From the NCBI RefSeq assembly GCF_015841355.1, contig NZ_CP064908.1:310001-374000 (forward strand): DNA of 64,000 bases, read 5' to 3'. The stretch's first letter is position 1, and every line of letters begins with the position of its first letter. The DNA comes from Synechococcus sp. CBW1107. GTDB lineage: Bacteria; Cyanobacteriota; Cyanobacteriia; PCC-6307; Cyanobiaceae. Position numbers and translations under genes: made by a program. Positions 56,507 through 64,000 of the stretch are shown here, in pieces. The notes under the pieces are model-generated. The model made no database searches. It had not been told where the DNA came from and was given only the letters and a program-made list of their open reading frames with translations.

Positions 56507-58210
56507 CTACTGGCCTGTCGTTCCGGATTTCTGGGCCAACTGCTGCGTGAGCGCCTCGAGGGCCTGAGGCACGCTCCCGAAGGTGCCCATCCTCAGCCTG
56601 TCGGTACCCAGACCGAAGCGGTGCAGTTCATCGACCATCGCCCGGGAGTTCGTCACCAGAGCGAGACAGATGCCGCGCTGACTGAGCAGATCACGCAGCT
56701 CGAGCAGGGCCTTGGCCGCCGAATAGTCCACATCATCAATCCCGGAGGCATCCACCACCAGGCCCTGGATCCCTGCATCCGGCTGACTGGCCAGGGCCAG
56801 CACCTCCTGGCTGAAGCGATTGGCATTGGCATAGAAGAGGCTGGCCTCGAAGCGATAGGCCAGGATCCCTGGAGCGGCGAGCACGCCCTTAGCCACAGGA
56901 ACGGTGTGCAGCCCGGTTCCGTCGGAGCGTGGTGTCCAGAGACAGGTGCGCGGCCGGTAGGTGTGACGCACCTGCTCAATCAGCGACAGCACGACCGCCA
57001 GGCTGATGCCGGGCATGACCCCCACCTGGGCGACGGTGATCACGGTGGCCAGAGCGATCACGAACTCGTTGCGCTGCAGGCGCCACAACTCTCCGAGGCC
57101 CTCCCAGTCGATCAGCTTCACTCCGATCAGGAAGACGATCGTGGAGAGAACGGCGGCCGGCAGCAGAGCGAGCGGTCCGGTGAAGAACAGCAGCACCAGC
57201 AGCACGACCAGGGCGGCACTGAGATGGGCGAACTGGCTGCGGCCGCCCGCCGCATCCACCATTTCCGTTTTCGTGGGACTGCCGTTCACCACAAACGTGC
57301 CGCTCAGGCCCGCCGCCAGATTGGCGCCGGCCAGGCCGATGAGATCCACGTTTTCCTGGCTGCGTTCCTGATAGCGCTGGGCGTAGGCACGGGCCGTGGC
57401 GGAGCTCTGGGCCAGGATCACGACGAAACAGGAGGCGGCGCTGACCATCACGGCGTTCCACTGGGGGGCCTCCACGACGGGAAACACCAGATGGGGCAAG
57501 CCTCCTGGAACGGGTCCCACCACATCCAGCCCCCGGCCGGGGAAATCCAGCATCCTGCTGAGCAGAATGGAGCCCGCCACAGCGATCAGGGCACCGGGGA
57601 GCCTGCGGTTGAGGCGACGGCAGCCCACGATCACCCCCAGGACCCCAAGGGCCACCAGGAGATGGTCGATCCGACTCTGGCCCAGTCGCATGACGGCGGA
57701 GTGGATCTGCTGCGCCACGCCCACCCCCTCCTTCGGCAGACCCAGCAACCCCGGAAGTTCCCCTGCCGCCACCTGCACGCCGATGCCCGAAAGCAGCCCG
57801 ATCAAGGCGCTGCGGGAGAGGAAATCCGCCAGGAAACCAAGCCGGAGGATAACTGCCAGCAGCAGAAACCCAGCCACAAGAACGGCCGCCGCCATGGTGA
57901 GTTCCACATAGGGCTCAGAGCCCGGAGCTGCCACACCACCCAGGGTGGCCACCAGGATCGCCGCGGTGGCGGAGTCCGCCGCCACCACCAGATGCCGCGA
58001 GGCCCCGAGCAGCGCGAAGACCAGCATGGGCAGGAGCATGGTGTAGAGCCCTGTCACCACCGGGGTGTGGGAGATGCGGGTGTAGCCCATCACCTCCGGA
58101 ATCGCCAGGGCGGCCAGGGTGATCCCGGCCAGCACGTCGGTGAAGATCCCCCGTCCGGGCAGGGGCCACAGTCCTGCCGGGCGGGGCAGTCGGCGCAGCA
58201 GGGCCCTCAC
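56507..58210 (-). CDS. SulP family anion transporter with STAS domain
   Basis: This 567-residue protein has about twelve transmembrane helices with SulP features (DVLAGITLAALAIPEVMGYTRI, GLSGTFVVNGSPTKTEM) and a C-terminal STAS domain (LVVDASGIDDVDYSAAKALLEL). SulP proteins carry sulfate, bicarbonate or other anions; in cyanobacteria some (BicA) are sodium-dependent bicarbonate transporters. The substrate is not decided by sequence. The GTG start overlaps the stop of the upstream channel gene, so the two are coupled. Confidence 0.88.
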   Translation of the reverse strand: MRALLRRLPRPAGLWPLPGRGIFTDVLAGITLAALAIPEVMGYTRISHTPVVTGLYTMLLPMLVFALLGASRHLVVAADSATAAILVATLGGVAAPGSEPYVELTMAAAVLVAGFLLLAVILRLGFLADFLSRSALIGLLSGIGVQVAAGELPGLLGLPKEGVGVAQQIHSAVMRLGQSRIDHLLVALGVLGVIVGCRRLNRRLPGALIAVAGSILLSRMLDFPGRGLDVVGPVPGGLPHLVFPVVEAPQWNAVMVSAASCFVVILAQSSATARAYAQRYQERSQENVDLIGLAGANLAAGLSGTFVVNGSPTKTEMVDAAGGRSQFAHLSAALVVLLVLLFFTGPLALLPAAVLSTIVFLIGVKLIDWEGLGELWRLQRNEFVIALATVITVAQVGVMPGISLAVVLSLIEQVRHTYRPRTCLWTPRSDGTGLHTVPVAKGVLAAPGILAYRFEASLFYANANRFSQEVLALASQPDAGIQGLVVDASGIDDVDYSAAKALLELRDLLSQRGICLALVTNSRAMVDELHRFGLGTDRLRMGTFGSVPQALEALTQQLAQKSGTTGQ

Positions 58211-58839
58211 GGGTTGGTGGCTGTGGTGGGATCAGAGCCGTGATCGGTTCGGTGGAACCGAAGGGCAAGGCACTTCTGGATAACGGCCACCAGCAGGGCG
58301 GTGCTCCAGCCCGCCATCAGGATGCCGACCAAGGCCTCCAGCGAAGCGAGCAGACGGAAGGGAAGGTCGAGGGTGATGTCTCCGTAGCCGAGCGAGGCAA
58401 AAGTGACGCTGGAGAAATAGAGAGCCTCTTCCACAGGCAAGATGGCACCCTGCTGCAGGTAAAGTGCCGCCCAGGAGAGAATCTCCACGAACATGGCCAG
58501 GAATGTCACCATCGCAGTGCCCGCAATCAGCGTGATGCGTCCCAGCGGAGTGCGTGAAGCCCAGGCCATCAGACTGTGACTTTCGTAGCTCACAACGACC
58601 AGCACGGTCACCGCCAGGTGAATGGCCGTGCAGCACAGGCTCATGACCAGGGCCAGCAGGAGTTGCCTGAGAACCTGGGGAGACTGGTCCTCAGCTTGCC
58701 GCAGCAGTGAGTCCAGCGGGAGTGGCTCGACAGGGGTGGCGGCTTGCCCATGGCCCGCGCCGAGTAAGTGACCGACAAAGGGCCCCAGGATCACGGCAAG
58801 CATGATCACGGCAGCAAGGATACGACTACGGGAAGGCAT
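58207..58839 (-). CDS. Potassium-type two-helix ion channel protein
   Basis: The 210-residue product has an N-terminal hydrophobic segment, two or three further helices, and the pore TFASLGYGDI (residues 146-155) with the GYGD selectivity filter, followed by the inner helix LEALVGILMAGWSTALLVAV. This is a pore-only K+ channel arrangement. ATG 58839 is preferred over an open extension to 58932. It is translated together with the SulP gene. Confidence 0.82.
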   Translation of the reverse strand: MPSRSRILAAVIMLAVILGPFVGHLLGAGHGQAATPVEPLPLDSLLRQAEDQSPQVLRQLLLALVMSLCCTAIHLAVTVLVVVSYESHSLMAWASRTPLGRITLIAGTAMVTFLAMFVEILSWAALYLQQGAILPVEEALYFSSVTFASLGYGDITLDLPFRLLASLEALVGILMAGWSTALLVAVIQKCLALRFHRTDHGSDPTTATNP

Positions 58840-59277
58840 CCGAACAGGACGGTCCAACTGGGGTAGGCGGGGCTTCAAGAGGCTGAGGTCAGCGGGGCAT
58901 AGCCAGCGAGTGCTGCAGGGCGATAGGGGCAATGAATCCCAAGCCCCGATCCGCTCCTATCGGCTCTGGAGATGACTCGCATGGGTTGATCTTTACTCCC
59001 TGCGTAACTGCCGAGAGCCTGTCATCCGGAGTTTTCACAGGCTCAACTGTCTGGTCTTCATCGATCGCCGACAGGACGCATGGCGGCCTTCTCTCGAGGT
59101 CAATTGCCGCTCAGGAAATTTGACACAGAATTGTTAACTATTGCAAAGCGCCCTTGTCACATCGACTTGGATTTCTATGCTTGACATGTGTGTCTGCCTG
59201 TTTGGACTTATCTTCTCGCGCTCGACCCTGTCATCTGTGCGCTCCACCAGCGAACCATCACCCTTCTTGTCACCACG
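58840..59277. other. Divergent intergenic region between channel and V-ATPase operons
   Basis: This 438-base region is lower in GC than the neighbours toward its right end (AGGAAATTTGACACAG, AACTATTGCAAAG). It has no convincing gene; a 63-codon frame at 58932-59123 looks like chance. It should contain promoters for both directions. One candidate promoter for the ATPase operon is given separately. Confidence 0.5.
59154..59181 (+). promoter_or_regulatory. Candidate sigma-70-type promoter of the V-ATPase operon
   Basis: TTGTCA (59154-59159) and TATGCT (59176-59181) are separated by 16 bases and fit -35 and -10 elements. They lie about 100 bases before the first ATG of the operon. A TTGACA just downstream (59181-59186) lacks a well-spaced -10. 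Confidence 0.5.
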
Positions 59278-60624
59278 ATGAGCGCACTGATCAGCTATTC
59301 CAAGATTCTTGAGATTGTCGGTGATATTATCCGGGTTGAGGTGTCCTCGGGCGGCGATGGTGGGGCGACCACGCCGCGCTTCAATGATCTGGCTGTGCTG
59401 CAGAACGCCGACGGAAGCTCGTCGCTCGCCCAGGTGATCGATCTCAAGCAGAATTCAGTGGCTCTGCAGGTGTTCCGGGGCACCAAGGGTGTCTCCACCA
59501 ATTCTCAGGTGCGCTTTCTCGGGCACCCGATGACGGCCACCTACTCAGGCAATATCCTCGGCCGGGTGTTCCGCGGCACGGGCGAGCCCATCGACGGGGG
59601 CCCCGATCTGTCCCAGGACCCGCGGGTGGCGATCGGTGGGCCGTCGGTGAATCCCATGTGCCGCATCCTCGCCTCCAAGATGATCCGCACGAATGTGCCG
59701 ATGATCGACATCTACAACTGTCTGGTGGAGAGCCAGAAAATTCCGATCTTCTCGGTTTCCGGTGAGCCGTTCAACCCTTTTCTTGCCCGCATCGGCATTC
59801 AGGCGGATGCGGATGTGGTGGTATTCGGTGGATTGGGTCTGATCTTCGACGATTACTACGCCTTCCGCAAGACCTTCGAGGAAGCCGGCGTGTTCCCGCG
59901 AACGGTGATGTTCGTGAATCTCGCCTCCGATCCGATCGTGGAGCGGATCCTCATTCCCGACATGGCCCTGGCGGTGGCCGAGAAGTTTGCCGTGGAAGAG
60001 GGCAAGCGAGTGCTCGTGCTCCTCAGCGACATGACCTCCTTTGCCGACGGTCTCAAGGAGATCAGCATCGCCATGGATCAGGTGCCTGCCAACCGAGGCT
60101 ATCCGGGTGATCTCTACTCCCAGCTGGCCCGCCGTTATGAGAAGGCCGCCGACTATGCCAAGGGAGGTTCCGTCACGATCCTCACCGTGACCACGATGCC
60201 CGGGGATGATGTGACCCACCCGGTTCCCGACAACACGGGCTACATCACCGAGGGACAATTCTACCTTCATGATGGCATGATCGACCCTTTCGGGTCGCTT
60301 TCCCGGCTCAAGCAGAATGTGATCGGCAAGGTGACCCGCGAGGATCACAGCCAGATCATGAACACCACGATCCGCTTGTATGCGGGGGCCAGGGATGCCC
60401 AGCAGAAGCAGGCCATGGCCTTCGAGCTCTCCGACTACGACCGCAAGCTGATCCGCTTCGGGGATCTCTTCCGTCAGCGCTTCATGGACATCAACGTGGA
60501 CCTGCCCCTGGAGGCCGCGCTGGATCTCGCCTGGCAGACCCTCGCCGAGTGCTTTGAACCCCAGGAACTGCTGATGAAGCAGGAGCTGATCGACAAGTAC
60601 TTTCCCGAGCCAGCCGTCACATGA
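59278..60624 (+). CDS. atpB: V/A-type ATP synthase subunit B
   Basis: The 448-residue product is the non-catalytic nucleotide-binding subunit of the peripheral ring. It starts ALISYSKILEIVGDIIRVEV and has GRVFRGTGEPIDGGP, the degenerate P-loop position SVSGEPFNPFLARIG (residues near 160) without the GKT of catalytic subunits, LLSDMTSFADGLKEIS and NRGYPGDLYSQLARRYE. It resembles the V-type ATPases of chlamydiae and spirochaetes more than archaeal ones by its MSALISY start, which is my impression. It is first in an operon of overlapping genes. The symbol follows V-type naming, not F-type atpB. Confidence 0.92.
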   Translation: MSALISYSKILEIVGDIIRVEVSSGGDGGATTPRFNDLAVLQNADGSSSLAQVIDLKQNSVALQVFRGTKGVSTNSQVRFLGHPMTATYSGNILGRVFRGTGEPIDGGPDLSQDPRVAIGGPSVNPMCRILASKMIRTNVPMIDIYNCLVESQKIPIFSVSGEPFNPFLARIGIQADADVVVFGGLGLIFDDYYAFRKTFEEAGVFPRTVMFVNLASDPIVERILIPDMALAVAEKFAVEEGKRVLVLLSDMTSFADGLKEISIAMDQVPANRGYPGDLYSQLARRYEKAADYAKGGSVTILTVTTMPGDDVTHPVPDNTGYITEGQFYLHDGMIDPFGSLSRLKQNVIGKVTREDHSQIMNTTIRLYAGARDAQQKQAMAFELSDYDRKLIRFGDLFRQRFMDINVDLPLEAALDLAWQTLAECFEPQELLMKQELIDKYFPEPAVT

Positions 60625-61232
60625 GCCGACTCCCCCTCACCAAGGCGTCGCTGAGCCGGCAGAAAGGTCTGCTGAAGACCTATCACGACGTGCTGCCGTC
60701 GCTGGATCTCAAGCGCCGCCAGCTGGGGGCGGAGCGCGAGGCTGCACGGCGGCAACTGGAGCAGGCGCGGGCCCGGGCCGCCGAGATCACTGCGGAGGTG
60801 GGCAAGTCCTGCCCGATGCTGGCCCATGAGCGCATCGACCTCTCGGGTCTGGTGACCATTGCGGCCGTCCACCAGGTGCAGGAAAATCTGATGGGCACCC
60901 GGCTGCCGAAGCTGGAGCGGATCGACTTCCGCGTGGCCGACTACGGCCTGCTCACCCGCCCCTTCTGGGTGGATGCGGTGGTGGAGTGGCTGCAGGAGGC
61001 GATGCGCAACCAGCTGCAGCTGCAGGTGGCCGAGCACCGGCTGGAGTTGCTGCGGCAGGCCGAGCGCAAGGTGACCCAGCGGTTCAACCTCTTCGACAAG
61101 GTGCTGATTCCAGGAACCCGTCGCAAGATCAAGACGATCTCGATCTATCTGGCGGACGCGGAGCGCGCCGGTGTGGTGAATTCGAAGATCGCCAAGCGCA
61201 AGAAGCAGCATTCATCCGCCGAGGCGTCATGA
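60621..61232 (+). CDS. atpD: V/A-type ATP synthase subunit D
   Basis: This 203-residue protein is the central rotor stalk subunit. It has the coiled-coil N-terminus (LPLTKASLSRQKGLLKTYHD), a middle part (LPKLERIDFRVADYGLL), and a C-terminal helix with VTQRFNLFDKVLIP and RRKIKTISIYLADAE, which is the family signature. Its ATG overlaps the subunit B stop (ATGA). The symbol follows V-type naming. Confidence 0.9.
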   Translation: MSRLPLTKASLSRQKGLLKTYHDVLPSLDLKRRQLGAEREAARRQLEQARARAAEITAEVGKSCPMLAHERIDLSGLVTIAAVHQVQENLMGTRLPKLERIDFRVADYGLLTRPFWVDAVVEWLQEAMRNQLQLQVAEHRLELLRQAERKVTQRFNLFDKVLIPGTRRKIKTISIYLADAERAGVVNSKIAKRKKQHSSAEAS

Positions 61233-63037
61233 CGATCATTCCCCTCGCCAAGGTGACCCTGCTGGGACTTTCCGCCGACCGCGAGCAACTGCTCGATGGT
61301 CTGCAGAGCCTGGGCTGCCTGCATCTGATCCCGCTCGCCTCGGTCAGCGATGAGGAGAGTTTCGTGCTGTCGCGGCCCAGCGAGGATGCCCGTCAGGCCC
61401 TCCGCTACCTCAATGATGTCCGCCGCCGCCGCCATCAGACGCGGGTGGATGCCGACTTCGATTTCGAGCGCATCGTGGCCGAGGCCCTGGCCAACCGCCG
61501 GCAGAAGCAGCTGGCCGAGGATCGGGTGCTGGCGCTCAAAAAGCGCCTGGAGGAGCTCAGGCCCTGGGGAGACTTCGACCTGCCCGCCCTCGACGCTCTG
61601 GGGGGCATGCGCCTCTGGTTCTACCGCGTGCCCCATCCCAAGGCCGCTGCCTTCCGTCAGTCGCTCGGCACTCTGGGTGTTCCCTGGCAGCGGCTGTACG
61701 AAAGTGCCCGTAACGCCTATTACGTCCTGATCGCCGAGGAGGAGCCCGACCCTGCTCGTCTGCCGGTGCCACGGTCCCATCTAGGGGCCCAGTCCCACCG
61801 GGATGTGCAGCGCGAGCTCGATGTCGCGCGAACGGCCCTGGAGGATGTGGAGGCGGACCATGAATCGCTGAGCCGCTGGGCCTTTCTGCTCTCCAAGCAC
61901 CTCAGCCAGGCCGAGGATGCCCAGGCCCGGGAGCAGGCCAGCGGCATGGCGCTCGACGACAGCACGCTCGTGCAACTCCAGGGCTGGGTTCCACGGCCTC
62001 TTCTCCCCCGCCTGGATGCCCTGGCTTCTCAGCTGGGTCTGGCCTACCTGGCGGATGTGCCTGAGCCGAAGGACAATCCACCGACCCTGATGCGCAATCC
62101 CTCCTCCCTCAGCGGCGGGCAGGATCTGGTGACGTTCTATGAGACTCCCGCCTACCGCGACTGGGATCCCTCGATCGTCGTCTTCTTCTCGTTCGCGTTC
62201 TTCTTTGCGATGATCATGGCCGACGCCGGCTATGCCCTGGTGCTCGGGCTTGTGGTGGGCCTGAAGTGGAAGGCGATGGGACGCTCGCCCGGCGGACGCC
62301 ACTTCCGCATCCTCGCGGCTTTCGGACTGGTGATGGGGCTGGTGTACGGAATCCTGGCCGGAAGCTATTTCGGTGTGGAACCCCCGGCCGGCTCCTTCCT
62401 GGCGCAGCTCAAGCTGCTGGATCTCAATGATTTTGCGGCGATGATGAAACTTTCCCTGGTGGTGGGCTGTGCTCACCTGCTGCTCGCCAATGGCGTGGTG
62501 GCCCTGCGGGGACAATCTCTGGCCCAGAAGGCACCACCGATCGGCTGGATGGCGGTGATTCTCGGGGGGCTGACGCTGTATCTCGGCAACGCCGTACCGC
62601 CCTTCCTCCATCTGGGCCTGGGCCTGATCGCCGGTGGGCTGCTCACCGTTCTTCTGCTCAGCAGTGAACGTCGTATCAGCCATCCGGCTGATCTGGTGCT
62701 GCGCCTGCTCGACGGCCTGGGAGCTCTCACGCGCATCTCGAGCCTGTTCGGGGATGTGATGAGCTACCTGCGGCTCTTCGCTCTCGGTCTGGCGAGTGCA
62801 TCCCTGGCCATCACCTTCAATCAGCTCGCTGGGCAGGTGTCACGATCCGGCCTGGCGCTGGGCGTGCCGATCGCCCTGCTGATCCTGGTGCTGGGCCATG
62901 GCATCAATCTCCTGCTGGCCATCATCAGCGGATTCGTGCACGGCCTCCGGTTGAACTACATCGAGTTCTTCAACTGGGGGCTGTCCGGGGACGGTGTTCC
63001 CTTCAGGCCTTTCATCAAAAAGGAGCTTGCCTCTTGA
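61229..63037 (+). CDS. atpI: V/A-type ATP synthase subunit I
   Basis: The 602-residue product is the stator membrane subunit (homologue of eukaryotic subunit a). The first 320 residues are cytoplasmic with a long coiled coil. The rest has about seven to eight transmembrane helices, with YETPAYRDWDPSIVVFFSFA, FFFAMIMADAGYALVLGL, GSYFGVEPP and SLFGDVMSYLRLFALGLAS, the last being the conserved helix pair that carries the functional Arg. It overlaps subunit D (ATGA) and subunit K (TTGA). The symbol follows V-type naming. Confidence 0.92.
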   Translation: MTIIPLAKVTLLGLSADREQLLDGLQSLGCLHLIPLASVSDEESFVLSRPSEDARQALRYLNDVRRRRHQTRVDADFDFERIVAEALANRRQKQLAEDRVLALKKRLEELRPWGDFDLPALDALGGMRLWFYRVPHPKAAAFRQSLGTLGVPWQRLYESARNAYYVLIAEEEPDPARLPVPRSHLGAQSHRDVQRELDVARTALEDVEADHESLSRWAFLLSKHLSQAEDAQAREQASGMALDDSTLVQLQGWVPRPLLPRLDALASQLGLAYLADVPEPKDNPPTLMRNPSSLSGGQDLVTFYETPAYRDWDPSIVVFFSFAFFFAMIMADAGYALVLGLVVGLKWKAMGRSPGGRHFRILAAFGLVMGLVYGILAGSYFGVEPPAGSFLAQLKLLDLNDFAAMMKLSLVVGCAHLLLANGVVALRGQSLAQKAPPIGWMAVILGGLTLYLGNAVPPFLHLGLGLIAGGLLTVLLLSSERRISHPADLVLRLLDGLGALTRISSLFGDVMSYLRLFALGLASASLAITFNQLAGQVSRSGLALGVPIALLILVLGHGINLLLAIISGFVHGLRLNYIEFFNWGLSGDGVPFRPFIKKELAS

Positions 63038-63489
63038 ACGACCATTACTCTCTGCTTGCGCTCGGCTGGATCGGGATCTACGCACCGGTGGCACTCGGAG
63101 CCATCGGTGCGGCGATCGGCTGCACCATTGCCGGTCAGGCCGCGATCGGCGCGATGATGGAAGTCAACAGCGGTTACGGGCGTTTCGTCGGCCTCTCCGC
63201 CCTTCCCTCCTCGATGTCGATCTACGGCATCGTGGTGATGTTCATCCTCAACAGGCCCGTGCTCCCGATCAATGCCGGGGCCCTGTTCGGGCTGGGGGTG
63301 CTCTCCGGGCTCGCCTTCCTGCTGGCGGCCATCTATCAGGGCCTCTGCTGTGCCTCGGCCATCTCCGGATCGAAGTCGAAGCCGGAGATCTTCGGTCTGG
63401 CCCTGGCGCCCGCCGCGATCGTGGAAGGTTTCGCCGTGTTCGCCTTTGTCTTCGCCCTGGTGGCTGCCGGCGGCATTCCCAGCAAGTGA
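63034..63489 (+). CDS. atpK: V/A-type ATP synthase subunit K (proteolipid)
   Basis: The 151-residue ring subunit has four helices in two hairpins. The ion-binding carboxylate is Glu131 in AAIVEGFAVFAF, and Gln102 in AAIYQGLCCA corresponds to a sodium ligand of the Enterococcus hirae ring. The other ligand pair, Thr-Gln in LPGTQGLYG of E. hirae, is Ser60-Met61 here (LPSSMSIYG). So one sodium ligand is lost and the ion is uncertain. It starts with TTG overlapping the subunit I stop. Confidence 0.9.
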   Translation: MNDHYSLLALGWIGIYAPVALGAIGAAIGCTIAGQAAIGAMMEVNSGYGRFVGLSALPSSMSIYGIVVMFILNRPVLPINAGALFGLGVLSGLAFLLAAIYQGLCCASAISGSKSKPEIFGLALAPAAIVEGFAVFAFVFALVAAGGIPSK

Positions 63490-63548
63490 TCCCGGGTCCG
63501 TGAGTCACGTCGCGATCCGCTGTCCCCTTCCCTCCGCTCTGCCGTTCG

Positions 63549-64000
63549 ATGCCCAAGTCCCGAACCGACCGTGACGACACCCCGGCTCAGGTGGCAGCCG
63601 GAGTCGACGAACTGATCGCCCGGCTGCGCAATCAGGGGGTGGCCGCCGGCCGGACCCAGGCCGACCAGCTGGTGTCCGAGGCCCGGGCCGAGGCCCAGCG
63701 CACCCTTGATCAGGCCCGGCAGCAGGCCGAGCAGATCCTGCAGGAAGCGCGCCAGGAGGCGGAAACCCTGGAAACCTCCGGCAAGCAGGCGTTGGAGCTG
63801 GCCCTGCGGGATGCGGTTCTGACGCTGAAATCCCAGCTGATGGAGCGTTTCCGGGGTGAGGTTCGCCAGCTGGTGGGTGAAGAGCAGCAGAAGCAGGAGA
63901 TCCTCGAGAAGATGATCCTGGAGGTGGTGGGTCGCGTGCGTGCGGAGGCCGATCGCTCCGAGCACACCGAGGTGATCCTGCCGCGCCACATCGTCGGCCT
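63549..64000 (+). CDS. atpE: V/A-type ATP synthase subunit E (3' end outside window)
   Basis: The frame starts MPKSRTDRDDTPAQVAAGVD and forms a long Ala/Gln/Glu-rich coiled coil (ADQLVSEARAEAQRTLDQAR). It then continues into a mixed fold (LEKMILEVVGRVRAEADR) typical of the peripheral stalk subunit E. The gene runs past the window edge after 150 codons; about 50 more are expected. It is 59 bases after subunit K, so the operon continues and probably includes A and other subunits. The symbol follows V-type naming. Confidence 0.78.
   Translation, partial: MPKSRTDRDDTPAQVAAGVDELIARLRNQGVAAGRTQADQLVSEARAEAQRTLDQARQQAEQILQEARQEAETLETSGKQALELALRDAVLTLKSQLMERFRGEVRQLVGEEQQKQEILEKMILEVVGRVRAEADRSEHTEVILPRHIVG

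Noticed and set aside
56621-58243. A 540-codon plus-strand frame opposite the SulP gene
   Set aside because: Antisense to a clear transporter and of histidine/glutamine-rich composition.
58932-59123. 63-codon plus-strand frame in the channel/V-ATPase spacer
   Set aside because: It lacks a ribosome binding site, has no hydrophobic or conserved pattern and looks like chance.
59181-59216. TTGACA with TATCTT as promoter of the V-ATPase operon
   Set aside because: The spacing is 22 bases, too long for a sigma-70-type promoter; TTGTCA/TATGCT just upstream fits better.

Overview
The window is GC-rich, gene-dense DNA from a picocyanobacterium of the Cyanobium / marine Synechococcus type. The evidence is a set of oxygenic-photosynthesis and cyanobacterial family genes: psb30 (ycf12), acsF, ycf20, a Ycf55/DUF3685 protein, DUF2996, DUF3727, a UPF0016 transporter split into two genes, phosphoribulokinase and class II fba. 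I assigned genes from motifs I could read by eye; no database search was possible. I found no tRNA, rRNA, CRISPR array or insertion sequence.

Layout. 0-13.7 kb is mostly housekeeping: a family 2 glycosyltransferase cut by the left edge, an AAA+/polyferredoxin membrane fusion, GST, PdeM, a CBS protein, PgsA, a CSP41-like epimerase, a Coq4-like protein, HisA (in frame with a Trp-rich domain), a Fur regulator, DUF3685, a thioredoxin-fold thylakoid protein and FumC. 13.7-17.9 kb looks accessory: decayed lower-GC DNA, a broken NYN-OST-HTH gene, then a membrane protein and an arylsulfatase that overlap by four bases. 18-32.6 kb holds a long same-strand run (CofE-like ligase, RuvX, DUF3727, YqeG, ProB, LpxD, LeuB, Prk, PilD, AccD, a Gfo/Idh oxidoreductase and Fba) that ends in two tandem terminators. 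32.7-55.3 kb carries UPF0182, ThrC with a MoaD/ThiS-like protein, a cupin, FtsH, L32, a CbbY-Ycf20-glycerate kinase operon, RecJ, Psb30, the UPF0016 pair, a catalytically degenerate RNB protein, UbiX, AcsF, TldD/TldE and Fmt.

55.4-64 kb looks like an ion and energy module. It has a PPK2 polyphosphate kinase, a SulP anion transporter coupled to a two-helix potassium-type channel, and, divergent across about 440 bases with a readable promoter, a V/A-type ATPase operon (B-D-I-K-E) that runs off the right edge. The catalytic A subunit is not in the window. A V-type ATPase beside anion and cation transporters in a cyanobacterium is the most striking system here, and a role in ion or salt homeostasis is an inference.

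Other points that stand out are an RNase II/R homologue without its active-site aspartates, a HisA frame that extends into an upstream Trp-rich domain, a proteobacterial-type phosphoribulokinase without the usual regulatory cysteines, and a sigma-54-activator-like AAA+ domain fused to a NapH/NosR-like electron-transfer domain.
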